From CAZXWK01 sp964644675 (GTDB taxonomy: Bacteria; Actinomycetota; Coriobacteriia; Anaerosomatales; JAAXUF01), in contig CAZXWK010000024.1 of assembly GCA_964644675.1 (NCBI GenBank), positions 1 through 33,460 on the forward strand: DNA of 33,460 nt, read 5' to 3'. This document shows, piece by piece, positions 15,154 to 22,729 of the stretch. The translations under genes were made by a program, and so were the position numbers. Position 1 is the stretch's first letter; every line of letters begins with the position of its first letter. The notes beneath the pieces were generated by a model. That model did not search any database. It was not told the origin of the DNA and worked only from the letters and a program-made list of their open reading frames with translations.

Positions 15154-16083
15154 ATGCCCGAGCGCTACCGAATCCTGGCCCTCGACGGCGGAGGCATCCG
15201 CGGGCTGCTCACGAGCCGCCTGCTCGAACGCATCGAGGCCGCCTCCCCCGGCTTCCTGGGCAGCATCGACCTGTTCGCCGGCACCTCGACCGGGGCGATC
15301 CTCGCCGCCGCACTCGCGACCGGCAAGAAGCCGGCGCAGATCAGCCGCCTCTACGCCGACCACGGTTCCGAGATCTTCGAGCAGACGATCTTCGACAAGC
15401 TGGGCGACGTGGACAAGCTCGTCCGAGCGGACTACGAGGCCGACGCGCTCAAGCGCCGGCTCGAGGAGGAGTTCGGCACGCGCACCCTCGGCGACCTGCG
15501 GCGCAAGGTGCTGGTCTCGGCGTTCGATCTCGACAGCGGCGAGCCGCGCGACGGGCTACGGTCTTGGAAGCCCAAGTTCTTCCACAACTTCCCTGAAGGC
15601 CCGGACGACGACCGCGGCGAGCTGCTCGTCGACGTGATCATGCGCTCGTGCGCCGCGCCCACGTACTTCCCGGTCTACCAGGGCTACGTGGACGGCGGCG
15701 TGGTCGCGAACAACCCGAGCATGTGCGCCCTCGCCCAGGCCCTCAACAAACCGACCGGCGGGCAGACCCCCGGCAAGGTCGTGCTGCTGTCGCTGGGCAC
15801 CGGCGCCAACCCGCGCTACCTCGAGGCCGACGACGAGAGCTGGGGCTACGTGCAGTGGGCGCCGCACTTCCTCTCCATGATGTTCGAGGGCCCCAGCGGC
15901 ATCGCCGACTACGAGTGCGCCCAGATCCTCGGGCCGCGCTACCGCCGCATCAACCCCGTCCTGCCCGAGAAGATCGGCCTCGACGCGTTCGACAAGACCG
16001 ACCTGCTCACCGAGCTCGCCGACGGCGTCGACATCAAGCAGCTCTCGCGCTGGGTCGACCACTACTTCATCGCGAGCTCCTGA
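15154..16083 (+). CDS. Patatin-like phospholipase
   Basis: A 309-aa serine lipid hydrolase with the patatin Ser-Asp dyad: oxyanion loop DGGGIRG (near residue 11), nucleophile elbow GTSTGA (GxSxG, near residue 42) and catalytic Asp in YVDGGVVANNPS (near residue 188). Members release fatty acids from membrane phospholipids. There is no signal peptide or TM segment. The start at 15154 (MPERYRI) is placed by AAAGGAG at 15142-15148; the upstream in-frame extension has no family similarity. Similar proteins serve as CapV effectors of CBASS, but no cyclic-nucleotide synthase is adjacent, so a housekeeping or unknown role is more likely. Confidence 0.92.
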   Translation: MPERYRILALDGGGIRGLLTSRLLERIEAASPGFLGSIDLFAGTSTGAILAAALATGKKPAQISRLYADHGSEIFEQTIFDKLGDVDKLVRADYEADALKRRLEEEFGTRTLGDLRRKVLVSAFDLDSGEPRDGLRSWKPKFFHNFPEGPDDDRGELLVDVIMRSCAAPTYFPVYQGYVDGGVVANNPSMCALAQALNKPTGGQTPGKVVLLSLGTGANPRYLEADDESWGYVQWAPHFLSMMFEGPSGIADYECAQILGPRYRRINPVLPEKIGLDAFDKTDLLTELADGVDIKQLSRWVDHYFIASS

Positions 16084-16130
16084 CCGCGTCCGCCACCCGC
16101 GCAGCTCCGCCCGCCGAGAGGACCCCGCCC

Positions 16131-16700
16131 GTGCCCGCCGCCGACTACCCGCTCCTCGATCCCGGCACCCGCGCCGCGCTCCGTGCCTGGCTCGAGCAGA
16201 ACCACGCGACGTCGAGAGGCGTGCGGCTCGTCATCGGCAAGAAGGGCAACCCCGTCACCGAGCTCTCCTACGACGACGCCGTCGAGGAGGGGCTCGCGTT
16301 CGGCTGGATCGACAGCACGGGCCGGCGGCTCGACGAACACCGCTTCACGCTGACGTTCACGCCGCGCAAGCGCGGCAGCGTGTGGGCCCGCTCGAACAAG
16401 CAGCGGGTCGAGAAGCTGTCCGCCGCAGGGCTGATGGCGCCCGCGGGCATCGCCGCCGTCGAGGCCGCGAAGGCCGACGGATCGTGGTCGCTGCTCGACG
16501 ACGTCGACGACCTGATCGTGCCGGCCGACCTCGGCGAAGCGCTCGCGGCGGCGGACGCGACCGAGCGGTTCGAGTCCCTCTCGGCGTCGGGCCGTCGCAT
16601 GGCGCTCTACTGGATCGTGCAGGCCAAGCGCCCCGAAACGCGGGCGAAGCGCATCGCGGCCACCGTCGCCGCCGCGCTCGAGGGCCGTCCGCCGGTGTAG
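16131..16700 (+). CDS. YdeI/OmpD-associated-like family protein
   Basis: A 189-aa cytoplasmic protein. Recognisable features are WLEQNHATSRGVRLVIGKKG, SYDDAVEEGLAFGWIDS, the conserved FTPRKRGSVWARSNKQRVEK and a C-terminal helix with WIVQAKRPETRAKRIA. The family is widespread and its biochemical role is not established. The start is taken as GTG 16131, preceded by GAGAGGA at about 9 nt; no in-frame ATG fits the family N-terminus. It begins 47 bp after the patatin stop on the same strand, so the two could be one transcription unit. Confidence 0.85.
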   Translation: MPAADYPLLDPGTRAALRAWLEQNHATSRGVRLVIGKKGNPVTELSYDDAVEEGLAFGWIDSTGRRLDEHRFTLTFTPRKRGSVWARSNKQRVEKLSAAGLMAPAGIAAVEAAKADGSWSLLDDVDDLIVPADLGEALAAADATERFESLSASGRRMALYWIVQAKRPETRAKRIAATVAAALEGRPPV

Positions 16701-16782
16701 GCGCCGACGCCCACGAACGCATGGCACCAGCGCGCGTGCGGGTACAACCTCGGTACAAGCACCCCGCATCCGAGGAGGAACC

Positions 16783-17187
16783 ATGGCCCGGATCCAGCTT
16801 CGTAACGAGATCGTCTTCCGCGCACCCACCCACGTAGGACTGCTCGCTGACGTCACCGAGCGCCTGTACGGCGCCGGGGTCAACGTTCTCGGCATCCGAG
16901 CGTTCGAGGACGGACCCACCGGCGTCTTCCTGATCTACACGGACAACAGCCACCTCGCCGGCGAGACGCTCCTGACGCTCCCCGGCGCGCACGTGAGCAC
17001 GGCGTCGGTCATCTCGGCGGAGGTGCCCAACGAGCCGGGGCACCTGGCGCGGATCGCACGCGCGCTCGCCAACGCCGACGTCAACGTGCTCGAGGTCCAC
17101 GCGACGACCACCGATGCGCCGCTGGCCGAGATCGTCATCGACACCGACGACAACGTCCGCGCGAAAGACGCCCTCGAGAAGCTGTAG
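16783..17187 (+). CDS. Tandem ACT-domain protein
   Basis: A 134-aa protein consisting of two short ACT domains: residues 5-60 (EIVFRAPTHVGLLADVTERL, GVNVLGIRAFEDGP) and 70-134 (SVISAEVPNEPGHLARIARA, DVNVLEVHATTTD). Such ACT-only proteins bind amino acids and modulate partner enzymes; the ligand and partner cannot be predicted. A strong GAGGAGG precedes the ATG. Two GGTACAA motifs (in the 16740-16760 region) lie upstream and may be promoter elements. The next gene starts 7 bp after the stop, suggesting a two-gene operon. Confidence 0.85.
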   Translation: MARIQLRNEIVFRAPTHVGLLADVTERLYGAGVNVLGIRAFEDGPTGVFLIYTDNSHLAGETLLTLPGAHVSTASVISAEVPNEPGHLARIARALANADVNVLEVHATTTDAPLAEIVIDTDDNVRAKDALEKL

Positions 17188-17194
17188 CCCCGCG

Positions 17195-17740
17195 ATGGCC
17201 GAGACCCCCGTGCCGCCGAGCACACCGACCGGACCCGAGACACCCGCGCCGCCCGACGCTCCGTGGTGGCGCGGGACTCGTGGCGAGTGGTACGTGGTCG
17301 TGCAGTTCGTGCTCTTCGCGCTGATCGCATTCGCGCCGCGGAGCAACCCGCTGCTCCCCCCGTGGCCCGAACCGGTCGCGACCGTCGCGACGTACGCCGG
17401 TCTGCTGTTCATGCTGGATGGGGCGACGCTCGCACTCTGGGGGCTCTACGCGCTCGGGTCGCGCAACCTGACCGCGCTGCCCTACCCGCGCGTCGACGGG
17501 CAGCTGGTGCAGACCGGACCGTACCGTTTCGTGCGCAACCCCATCTACAGCGGGCTGGTGCTCGGCGCGTTCGGGTGGTCGTTGTGGCTGCACTCCTACA
17601 ACGCGCTCGCCTACACGGTCGCGCTCTTCGTGCTGTTCGACCTGAAGCTGCGCAAGGAAGAGGCGTGGCTGTGCGAACGCTACCCGGACTACGCCGAGTA
17701 CCAGAAGCGCGTGAAGAAGCTCATCCCGTTCGTGTGGTGA
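17195..17740 (+). CDS. Isoprenylcysteine carboxyl methyltransferase (ICMT/PEMT)-like membrane protein
   Basis: A 181-aa integral membrane protein with three to four hydrophobic segments. The C-terminal block is diagnostic: TGPYRFVRNPIYSGLVLGAF, then RKEEAWLCERYPDYAEYQKR and VKKLIPFVW, which in the ICMT/PEMT/ergosterol-reductase fold form the SAM-binding face. Bacterial members methylate unknown, probably lipidic, substrates. The Pro/Thr-rich N-terminus (about 1-27) is likely cytoplasmic and disordered. It starts 7 bp after the ACT gene with little ribosome-binding site of its own, so translation is probably coupled. Confidence 0.87.
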   Translation: MAETPVPPSTPTGPETPAPPDAPWWRGTRGEWYVVVQFVLFALIAFAPRSNPLLPPWPEPVATVATYAGLLFMLDGATLALWGLYALGSRNLTALPYPRVDGQLVQTGPYRFVRNPIYSGLVLGAFGWSLWLHSYNALAYTVALFVLFDLKLRKEEAWLCERYPDYAEYQKRVKKLIPFVW

Positions 17741-17745
17741 GACAG

Positions 17746-17760
17746 GCGCCGTACCGGCGC
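17746..17760. terminator. Hairpin between convergent ICMT-like and VOC genes
   Basis: GCGCCG-TAC-CGGCGC is a perfect 6-bp stem with a 3-nt loop sitting in the 33-bp space between two convergent stop codons. It is well placed for a bidirectional terminator, but no T-run follows on either strand. Confidence 0.45.
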
Positions 17761-17773
17761 TCGCTCGACGCGA

Positions 17774-18151
17774 CTACGCGCTGTCGCCGGGCTGCTGGAT
17801 GCCGATGCGGTTGCCCTCGGAGTCGATGAAGAACGCGACCCATCCCACCATCGGCCCCATGAACCGCGGCTCCTGCAGCACCTCGCCGCCCGCCTCCTTC
17901 ACGCGCGCGACCATGCCCTCGATGTCGCCGCCCGAGCCCAAGTACGGGGTGGGGCCGTCGACGCCGGGCGTGCCGACGCTCAGGTCGGCACTCACGACCA
18001 TCTCGCCCTCCGGTCCCTGGATCGCGGCGACCTGGTCCTCCATGCCAGGGAAGCGCATGACCGGGCGCAAGGTCACGTGGCTGTAGAACTCCACGGCGCG
18101 GTCGAGGTCGGTCACGGGGATGCTCGCCCAGACGATCACGTTGTCAGCCAT
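17774..18151 (-). CDS. VOC family (glyoxalase/bleomycin-resistance fold) protein
   Basis: A 125-aa single vicinal-oxygen-chelate domain: VIVWASIPVTDLDRAVEFYS at the N-terminus, a central DIEGMVARVKEAGGEVLQEP and the C-terminal GWVAFFIDSEGNRIGIQQP. The usual final metal-ligand Glu aligns with Gln/Gly here (NRIGIQQP), and no His aligns with the first ligand (IPVTDLD), so the metal site may be degenerate. Close relatives are annotated only as VOC proteins. The ATG at 18151 has GGAAGGA upstream. The 10-mer GGGTAGGTAC lies 40 bp upstream of the start. Confidence 0.9.
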   Translation of the reverse strand: MADNVIVWASIPVTDLDRAVEFYSHVTLRPVMRFPGMEDQVAAIQGPEGEMVVSADLSVGTPGVDGPTPYLGSGGDIEGMVARVKEAGGEVLQEPRFMGPMVGWVAFFIDSEGNRIGIQQPGDSA

Positions 18152-18268
18152 CGCACGGTCCTTCCGTTCGGTGTGGCGAATCCCACCCGTGGTACCTACC
18201 CAAGGTGCGAGAGCTCGCCGAGAAGCACGGCCGTACGCGGGGGCTCCGGCACGCGGAGGCGCGAGCGG

Positions 18269-18709
18269 CTAGCCCAGGTGGCGCTCCAGGTACACGCCCT
18301 CGGTCGTCAGGCCGCGCGACTCGTAGAGAGCGCGCGCCGCGACGTTGCCCTCGCCGGTCACCAGGCAGACCTCGACGCACCCGCGCGCCTGCGCCCACTC
18401 GATCGCAGCGTCGAGCAGTGCGGCGCCGACGCCCTGGCGGCGGTACGCGTCGTCGACGATGAGCTCCTGCACGAAGCCGTTCTCGGCACAGTGGAACAGG
18501 TCACGGACCGCGGCGATGCTCACGAGACCCACGACCTCCCCGTCCTTCTCGGCGAGGAGCAGGTGCGTGTCGTCGAGCGCGAGGTAGGACGCGACGCCGC
18601 CCTGAGGGAGCTCGGCGGAGAGTCCCTCGAGGGCGCGCATCTGCGAGATGAGCCGGACGATCGCGGGCTCGTCGGCGATGATGGCGGGCCGGACGGTGAC
18701 GTCGCTCAT
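18269..18709 (-). CDS. GNAT family N-acetyltransferase
   Basis: A 146-aa acetyl-CoA-dependent acetyltransferase. The fold is clear from VTVRPAIIADEPAIVRLIS, the motif A loop RRQGVGAALLDAAIEWAQ (R/Q-x-x-G-x-G/A) and the C-terminal motif B GNVAARALYESRGL. The substrate is unknown; the closest general type is the RimI/PhnO-like small-molecule or protein acetyltransferase. The start at 18709 (MSDVTV) has GGGAGC upstream; an in-frame ATG at 18739 is possible. It is 43 bp downstream of the ABC permease on the same strand. Confidence 0.9.
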   Translation of the reverse strand: MSDVTVRPAIIADEPAIVRLISQMRALEGLSAELPQGGVASYLALDDTHLLLAEKDGEVVGLVSIAAVRDLFHCAENGFVQELIVDDAYRRQGVGAALLDAAIEWAQARGCVEVCLVTGEGNVAARALYESRGLTTEGVYLERHLG

Positions 18710-18752
18710 GCTGGTCGCTCCCACGGTGGAAGGGCTCATCTGCCTCGGCAGT

Positions 18753-19487
18753 CTAGCCCACCACGTCGCCCTTCACGAAGTGCGTGAGCCCGGCCGCGAA
18801 CCACAGGACGAAGCCGCCCACGATCACGATGAAGAACGCCTTGGCGTCGAACGCGATCCACTGCTGCGTGACGATGTCCGAGAACGACGACATCATCCCG
18901 ACCACCGGCAGACCCCACGGGTACCACGTGTCGAACTGCTCGGACTGCACCGCGAAGATCGCGGGGAACGTGAGCACCACGTTGAGGGCGAGCGGCCCGC
19001 CGAATGCGCGCCACCGGGTCGAGGCCCAGAGCTGCAGCGCCGCGAGGGGCAGCACCGCTACCCAGCCGCTGAACATGCCCATGAGCGTCTCGCCCCACGG
19101 GACCGTGGAGTAGTGACTGAAGGTCACCACCGCCCACATGCCGACGAGCACGATCAGCTGGCTCAGTGCGAGCAGCGCCGCAACGATCGCGTACTTGGCG
19201 ACGTAGACGTGCCAGCGCCGTACGGGCAGAGCGAGCAGCTGCTTCCATCCGCCGTCGGCGTGCTCGGTCCGGCACACGAGCGCGGCGAGCACTCCCGAGA
19301 CGATCGGGTAGAAGATCCAGCCGTACACCACGACGATGCCCATGTAGTAGTCCTTGAAGCCCTGCTGGCCGCTGGGGATGCCGCGCATGAGCAGCGCGAG
19401 CGCCGGCGCCGCCAAGACGATCAGCAGCGTGAGCGGCCAGCGCACCTTCATGAGCTCGGCCCGCATGACTCTCGAGAACCCGCCCAC
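18753..19487 (-). CDS. ABC-2 type permease, lantibiotic-immunity-like (second permease)
   Basis: A 244-aa membrane protein with six hydrophobic helices: LTLLIVLAAPALALLM, a segment around YYMGIVVVYGWIFYPIVSGV, AIVAALLALSQLIVLVGMW, WVAVLPLAALQLWAS, LALNVVLTFPAIFAV and FFIVIVGGFVLWFAAGL. The conserved cytoplasmic stretch RTEHADGGWKQLLALPVRRW matches the other permease (DVDHRSRSWKQLFALPVSRE), the usual pattern of LanE/LanG pairs. The GTG start at 19487 directly follows the stop codon of the upstream permease gene (TAG then GTG). With its partner and the ATPase it forms an exporter. Confidence 0.88.
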   Translation of the reverse strand: MGGFSRVMRAELMKVRWPLTLLIVLAAPALALLMRGIPSGQQGFKDYYMGIVVVYGWIFYPIVSGVLAALVCRTEHADGGWKQLLALPVRRWHVYVAKYAIVAALLALSQLIVLVGMWAVVTFSHYSTVPWGETLMGMFSGWVAVLPLAALQLWASTRWRAFGGPLALNVVLTFPAIFAVQSEQFDTWYPWGLPVVGMMSSFSDIVTQQWIAFDAKAFFIVIVGGFVLWFAAGLTHFVKGDVVG

Positions 19488-20210
19488 CTACATCACGTCC
19501 CTTCGGGCGAACGCGATCGCCCCTCCCACGGCCAGGACCGTCCCGACCAGCGCGGCGTACGTCAGGCTCGGAGCAAGCGGCGCCTTGCCGCTCACCAGCC
19601 ACGTCATCGTGTCGACCGGCGGCGCCCACGGCACCCACGCGGGCATCGTCGCGCCGAAGAGCGCGGCCACCACGCCGGCGACGCCCGCGGTCAGCGACAC
19701 GGCTTGGTTGCGGATATGCGCCGAAAGCGCGGACTGCAGCGCCACGAGCGGGAACGCCGCGAGCCACGGCACCACCGCAAACAGCGCGAGCTTGCCCCAC
19801 GGCACCGCGCCCAGGTCGAGCCAGACCCAGATGCCCGCGATGCCGAGCGCGGCGAGCACCGAAGCCATCGCAAGCAGAGCCATGACCACCGCGATCTTGG
19901 TGAGGTAGACGCCTTCCCGCGAGACGGGCAGCGCGAAGAGCTGCTTCCACGAGCGGCTGCGGTGGTCGACGTCGAACACCATCGACGCGAGGAGGCACAC
20001 TCCGAGCGCGATCGCCGCGACGTCGAGCATCCCCATCTGGTTCATCACCGTGAGCCACGGGCCGCTGCGCTCGACCTCCTTGGGCACCCACTCCGAGCGG
20101 AGCCCGAAGTCGAGCACGCCCATGAGCACCAAGCCGAACGGTCCAAGGAACGCGAGGGGCAGCACCCACGTCCGGCGGTGCTTGATCGCTTCCGAGCGGA
20201 TCGCGCTCAT
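19488..20210 (-). CDS. ABC-2 type permease, lantibiotic-immunity-like (first permease)
   Basis: A 240-aa membrane protein with six hydrophobic helices (WVLPLAFLGPFGLVLMGV, MLDVAAIALGVCLLASMVF, VVMALLAMASVLAALGIAGI, LALFAVVPWLAAFPLVALQ, AVSLTAGVAGVVAALFGATM and TYAALVGTVLAVGGAIAF). It shares the cytoplasmic S/GWKQL(L/F)ALPV motif with its neighbour. An extracellular loop between helices 1 and 2 carries many charged residues (about 38-50). The ATG at 20210 overlaps the ATPase stop (ATGA). Two non-identical ~240-residue permeases beside one ATPase is the hallmark of LanFEG-type peptide exporters. Confidence 0.88.
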   Translation of the reverse strand: MSAIRSEAIKHRRTWVLPLAFLGPFGLVLMGVLDFGLRSEWVPKEVERSGPWLTVMNQMGMLDVAAIALGVCLLASMVFDVDHRSRSWKQLFALPVSREGVYLTKIAVVMALLAMASVLAALGIAGIWVWLDLGAVPWGKLALFAVVPWLAAFPLVALQSALSAHIRNQAVSLTAGVAGVVAALFGATMPAWVPWAPPVDTMTWLVSGKAPLAPSLTYAALVGTVLAVGGAIAFARRDVM

Positions 20211-21172
20211 GCCGGATCAGCTCCCCTCAGCAGGCGCGGCGGGCCCGCCACCACGGCCCGCGCGGGTGCGGGGTTCTCGGCGGTGAGCTCGAGGAAGATG
20301 TCCTCGAGGGTGGGCCGGAACTCCTGGACGCGGTAGACCGAGTGCTCGCGGGTCACCAGCTCGCGGACCGCGCGCGCGGTGAGCGCGGGCTCGAGCGAGC
20401 TCAGGGACAGAGCGCCGGCGTCGAGGCGGACCGGCAGTCCCGCGCGCGCGAGGTCGGCGTGCGCGGCCTCCGGGCGGTCGCACTCGATGACGACGGCCGC
20501 GGCGGAGCGGTCGCGCAGGTCGCCGATCGGCCCCTGGAACAGCATGCGGCCGTGGTGGACGACGCCCACGTGCGTGGCCATCTGGTCGACCTCGGCGAGC
20601 AGATGGCTGCTCACGAGCACGGTGATGCCGTGCTCGCGCGGCAGCTGCACGATGAGGTTGCGGATCTCCTGGATGCCGGCCGGGTCGAGGCCGTTGGTGG
20701 GCTCGTCGAGCACGAGCAGCTCCGGCTCGCCGAGCAGTGCCGAGGCGATCCCCAGCCGCTGCTTCATGCCGAGCGAGTACTGGCCCGCCTTCTTCTCGGC
20801 GGCGTCGTGCAGGCCGACGAGCGCGAGCACCTCCGAGATACGCGACTCGCTCACGCCGAGCAGGGTCGCCTGCACGCGCAGGTTCTCTCGGCCGGTCAGG
20901 TGCGCGTAGTACGACGGGCTCTCGACGAGCGAGCCGACCCGCCCCATCACCTGCGAGCGGTGCCGCGGCACCTCGACGCCCAGGATGGACATGCGCCCCG
21001 ACGTGGCGCGCGACAACCCCATGAGCATCCGGATCGTCGTGGTCTTGCCGGCCCCGTTCAGGCCGAGGAACCCGTAGATCTGCCCGCCGCGAACCTCCAT
21101 GTCGAGCCGGTCTACCGCGGTCTGGGTCCCGAACTTGCGTGTGAGCCCGTGGGTCTCGATGACATTCTGCAT
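20207..21172 (-). CDS. ABC transporter ATP-binding protein, BcrA/LanF-like
   Basis: A 321-aa nucleotide-binding subunit: Walker A GLNGAGKTTT, Q-loop region near MGRVGSLVESPSYYAHLTGR, signature YSLGMKQRL, Walker B LLVLDEPTNGLDP and H-loop VLVSSHLL. The sequence between Walker A and the signature (YAHLTGRENLRVQATLLGV) closely resembles bacitracin and lantibiotic resistance ATPases. An extra C-terminal ~90 residues end in RPTLEDIFLEL, typical of this group. The start at 21172 has GGAGG at 21184-21188; a GTG at 21184 is too close to that site. It leads the exporter operon, downstream of a tandem repeat array. Confidence 0.93.
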   Translation of the reverse strand: MQNVIETHGLTRKFGTQTAVDRLDMEVRGGQIYGFLGLNGAGKTTTIRMLMGLSRATSGRMSILGVEVPRHRSQVMGRVGSLVESPSYYAHLTGRENLRVQATLLGVSESRISEVLALVGLHDAAEKKAGQYSLGMKQRLGIASALLGEPELLVLDEPTNGLDPAGIQEIRNLIVQLPREHGITVLVSSHLLAEVDQMATHVGVVHHGRMLFQGPIGDLRDRSAAAVVIECDRPEAAHADLARAGLPVRLDAGALSLSSLEPALTARAVRELVTREHSVYRVQEFRPTLEDIFLELTAENPAPARAVVAGPPRLLRGADPA

Positions 21173-21212
21173 GGCTCTCACCACCTCCGAGAACCACGCT
21201 ACGGGCGCGGGT

Positions 21213-21250
21213 CGAACGGGCGCGGAACGCGAGATGAACTCGGGATGAAC
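21213..21250. promoter_or_regulatory. Four-copy 11-bp tandem repeat array: probable response-regulator box at exporter promoter
   Basis: The tetramer GAAC occurs at 21214, 21225, 21236 and 21247, each exactly 11 bp apart; the last two copies read TGAAC. An 11-bp period is the known geometry of PhoB/OmpR-family boxes. The array sits between the kinase gene end and the exporter ATPase start. A -10-like TAGCGT (minus strand, 21201-21196) lies 11 bp from it, so the array covers the -35 position. Confidence 0.62.
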
Positions 21251-21262
21251 AGGGCGGACGCG

Positions 21263-22729
21263 CTACGCGAGCGGCAGCCGCACCGAGATCGTGGTGCCCG
21301 CGCCGGGAGCGCTCGTGACCGCGATGGTGCCGCCCTGCGCCTCGACCAGCTGCCGGGCGATCGCCATCCCCAGCCCCGTGCCGCTCGCGTCGGCGCCGCT
21401 CGCGGTGCCGCGGTAGTAGCGGTCGAAGAGCCGGTCGCGGGTGGCCTCGTCCATCCCGACGCCGTCGTCGGAGACCTCGACGCGCGCGAAGCCGGGCTCG
21501 CGCAGCGTGCGCACGGTGACCGTGGTGCCCGCCGGGTTGTGCACCGCCGCGTTGCCGAGCAGGTTGCCCAGCGCGCGCGCGAGGTACGCCGGGTCCGCCA
21601 CCACCGTGAGCGGCCCGCCGCCCGCAGCCGAATCCTCGAACGCGACGTCGCGGCCCTCGGCACGCGGGTCGTTTGCGAGCGCGACGGCCGCCTCGCGCGC
21701 GAGTGCGGTCAGGTCGAGCGGCTCGGGCCGCAGCGGGAGCGCCTCGGCACGCAGACGGAACGTGAGTCCCAGGTCGTCGATGAGGCGCTCCATGTTCTCG
21801 GCCTGCCGCCCGATGGTCCGCGCGTGCTCGCGGACCTCGGCGGGCGCGAAGTCGTAGTCGCTGCCGAGCAGGTCGGCGTAGCCGCGCACCGATGAGAGCG
21901 GCGTGCGCAGGTCGTGCGTGATGCCGGTGATCCACTCCTCGCGCGCGGCCTCGAGCCGCTCCCGCTCGGCCTGCGTCCGGCCCAGCTCGGCGGTGAGCGA
22001 ATCGAGCGACGCGATCACTTCTCGGTAGGTGCGGAACGGCGCGCGGAGCGACCCGTCGATGTGGCGGCTCGCGGGGCGGCCGTTCTTGTCGAGCGGCTCG
22101 GCGTAGTCGCCGTTCGCGAGCGCCTCGAGCCACGACAGGATGTGGACGAGCGGGCGGGACAGCGTCTCGGCGCTCGCCCACGCTACCAGCAGCGCCACCC
22201 CGATGCTCACCACGACCAGCGCTACGAGCGCCTGCACGAGCTGCGTGGTCGAGGCCGCGGTGTTGATGGGCGCGACCCAGCCCTTGGTGCTGCCGAGCAC
22301 CCACGTGAGCTTGCCGCGGTTGCTCGCATAGAGCGTGTAGATGCTGCGCTGTCCCACCTCGGCGGGCTTGTTGCGCAGGTAGACAAGCTCGCCGGGCGCG
22401 TAGGCGGTGGGCACCCGCGACGGTACCGCGTGCGCGTAGATCACGCGGCCTTGGGCGTCGAGGACCTGCACCCAGCCCTTCGCCTTCTCGACGCGCGCGA
22501 GCGCGTCCGGGCCGATCGACACCGTACCGCTCGCGACGGTGGTCGCGTCGCGCAGCGCCTCGAGCGTCTGGATGGGCGACGTGCCGGCGACCTTGTCGGC
22601 GGGTCGGCTCGTCGCCGTGAGGAAGATCGCGGCGCCCACGCCCCACGCGATGAAGACGAGCCCCAGCGCCAGGAACAGCACGAACGAGCGCCCCAGCAGG
22701 TGCCCGGTGAGCCGCGCTCGGATGCTCAT
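21263..22729 (-). CDS. Membrane sensor histidine kinase
   Basis: A 488-aa kinase: TM1 (about 16-38), an extracytoplasmic sensor of about 120 residues (39-160), TM2 (164-186), HAMP-like linker, then HisKA with phosphoacceptor His272 in WITGITHDLRTPLSSV. The HATPase domain has NLLGNAAVHN (N box), VSDDGVGMD (G1), FDRYYRG and GTGLGMAIARQL (G2). The sizeable extracellular domain distinguishes it from intramembrane-sensing BceS kinases, so it may bind a ligand directly. The ATG at 22729 overlaps the regulator stop (ATGA), defining the pair. Upstream in-frame residues are antisense/low complexity. Confidence 0.93.
   Translation of the reverse strand: MSIRARLTGHLLGRSFVLFLALGLVFIAWGVGAAIFLTATSRPADKVAGTSPIQTLEALRDATTVASGTVSIGPDALARVEKAKGWVQVLDAQGRVIYAHAVPSRVPTAYAPGELVYLRNKPAEVGQRSIYTLYASNRGKLTWVLGSTKGWVAPINTAASTTQLVQALVALVVVSIGVALLVAWASAETLSRPLVHILSWLEALANGDYAEPLDKNGRPASRHIDGSLRAPFRTYREVIASLDSLTAELGRTQAERERLEAAREEWITGITHDLRTPLSSVRGYADLLGSDYDFAPAEVREHARTIGRQAENMERLIDDLGLTFRLRAEALPLRPEPLDLTALAREAAVALANDPRAEGRDVAFEDSAAGGGPLTVVADPAYLARALGNLLGNAAVHNPAGTTVTVRTLREPGFARVEVSDDGVGMDEATRDRLFDRYYRGTASGADASGTGLGMAIARQLVEAQGGTIAVTSAPGAGTTISVRLPLA

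Noticed and set aside
15154..16083. Patatin gene as a CBASS (CapV) effector or other anti-phage system
   Set aside because: No CD-NTase, Cap2/Cap3 or other defence gene is adjacent; neighbours are DUF2239 and a YdeI-like protein.
18152..18268. Possible small plus-strand peptide gene between the VOC and GNAT genes
   Set aside because: The short frame has no convincing ribosome-binding site or conserved character; the stretch is better seen as the VOC leader and promoter.
18648..20336. Plus-strand open frame opposite the exporter permeases
   Set aside because: His/Arg/Glu-rich composition typical of antisense frames in GC-rich genes; no domain and no ribosome-binding site.
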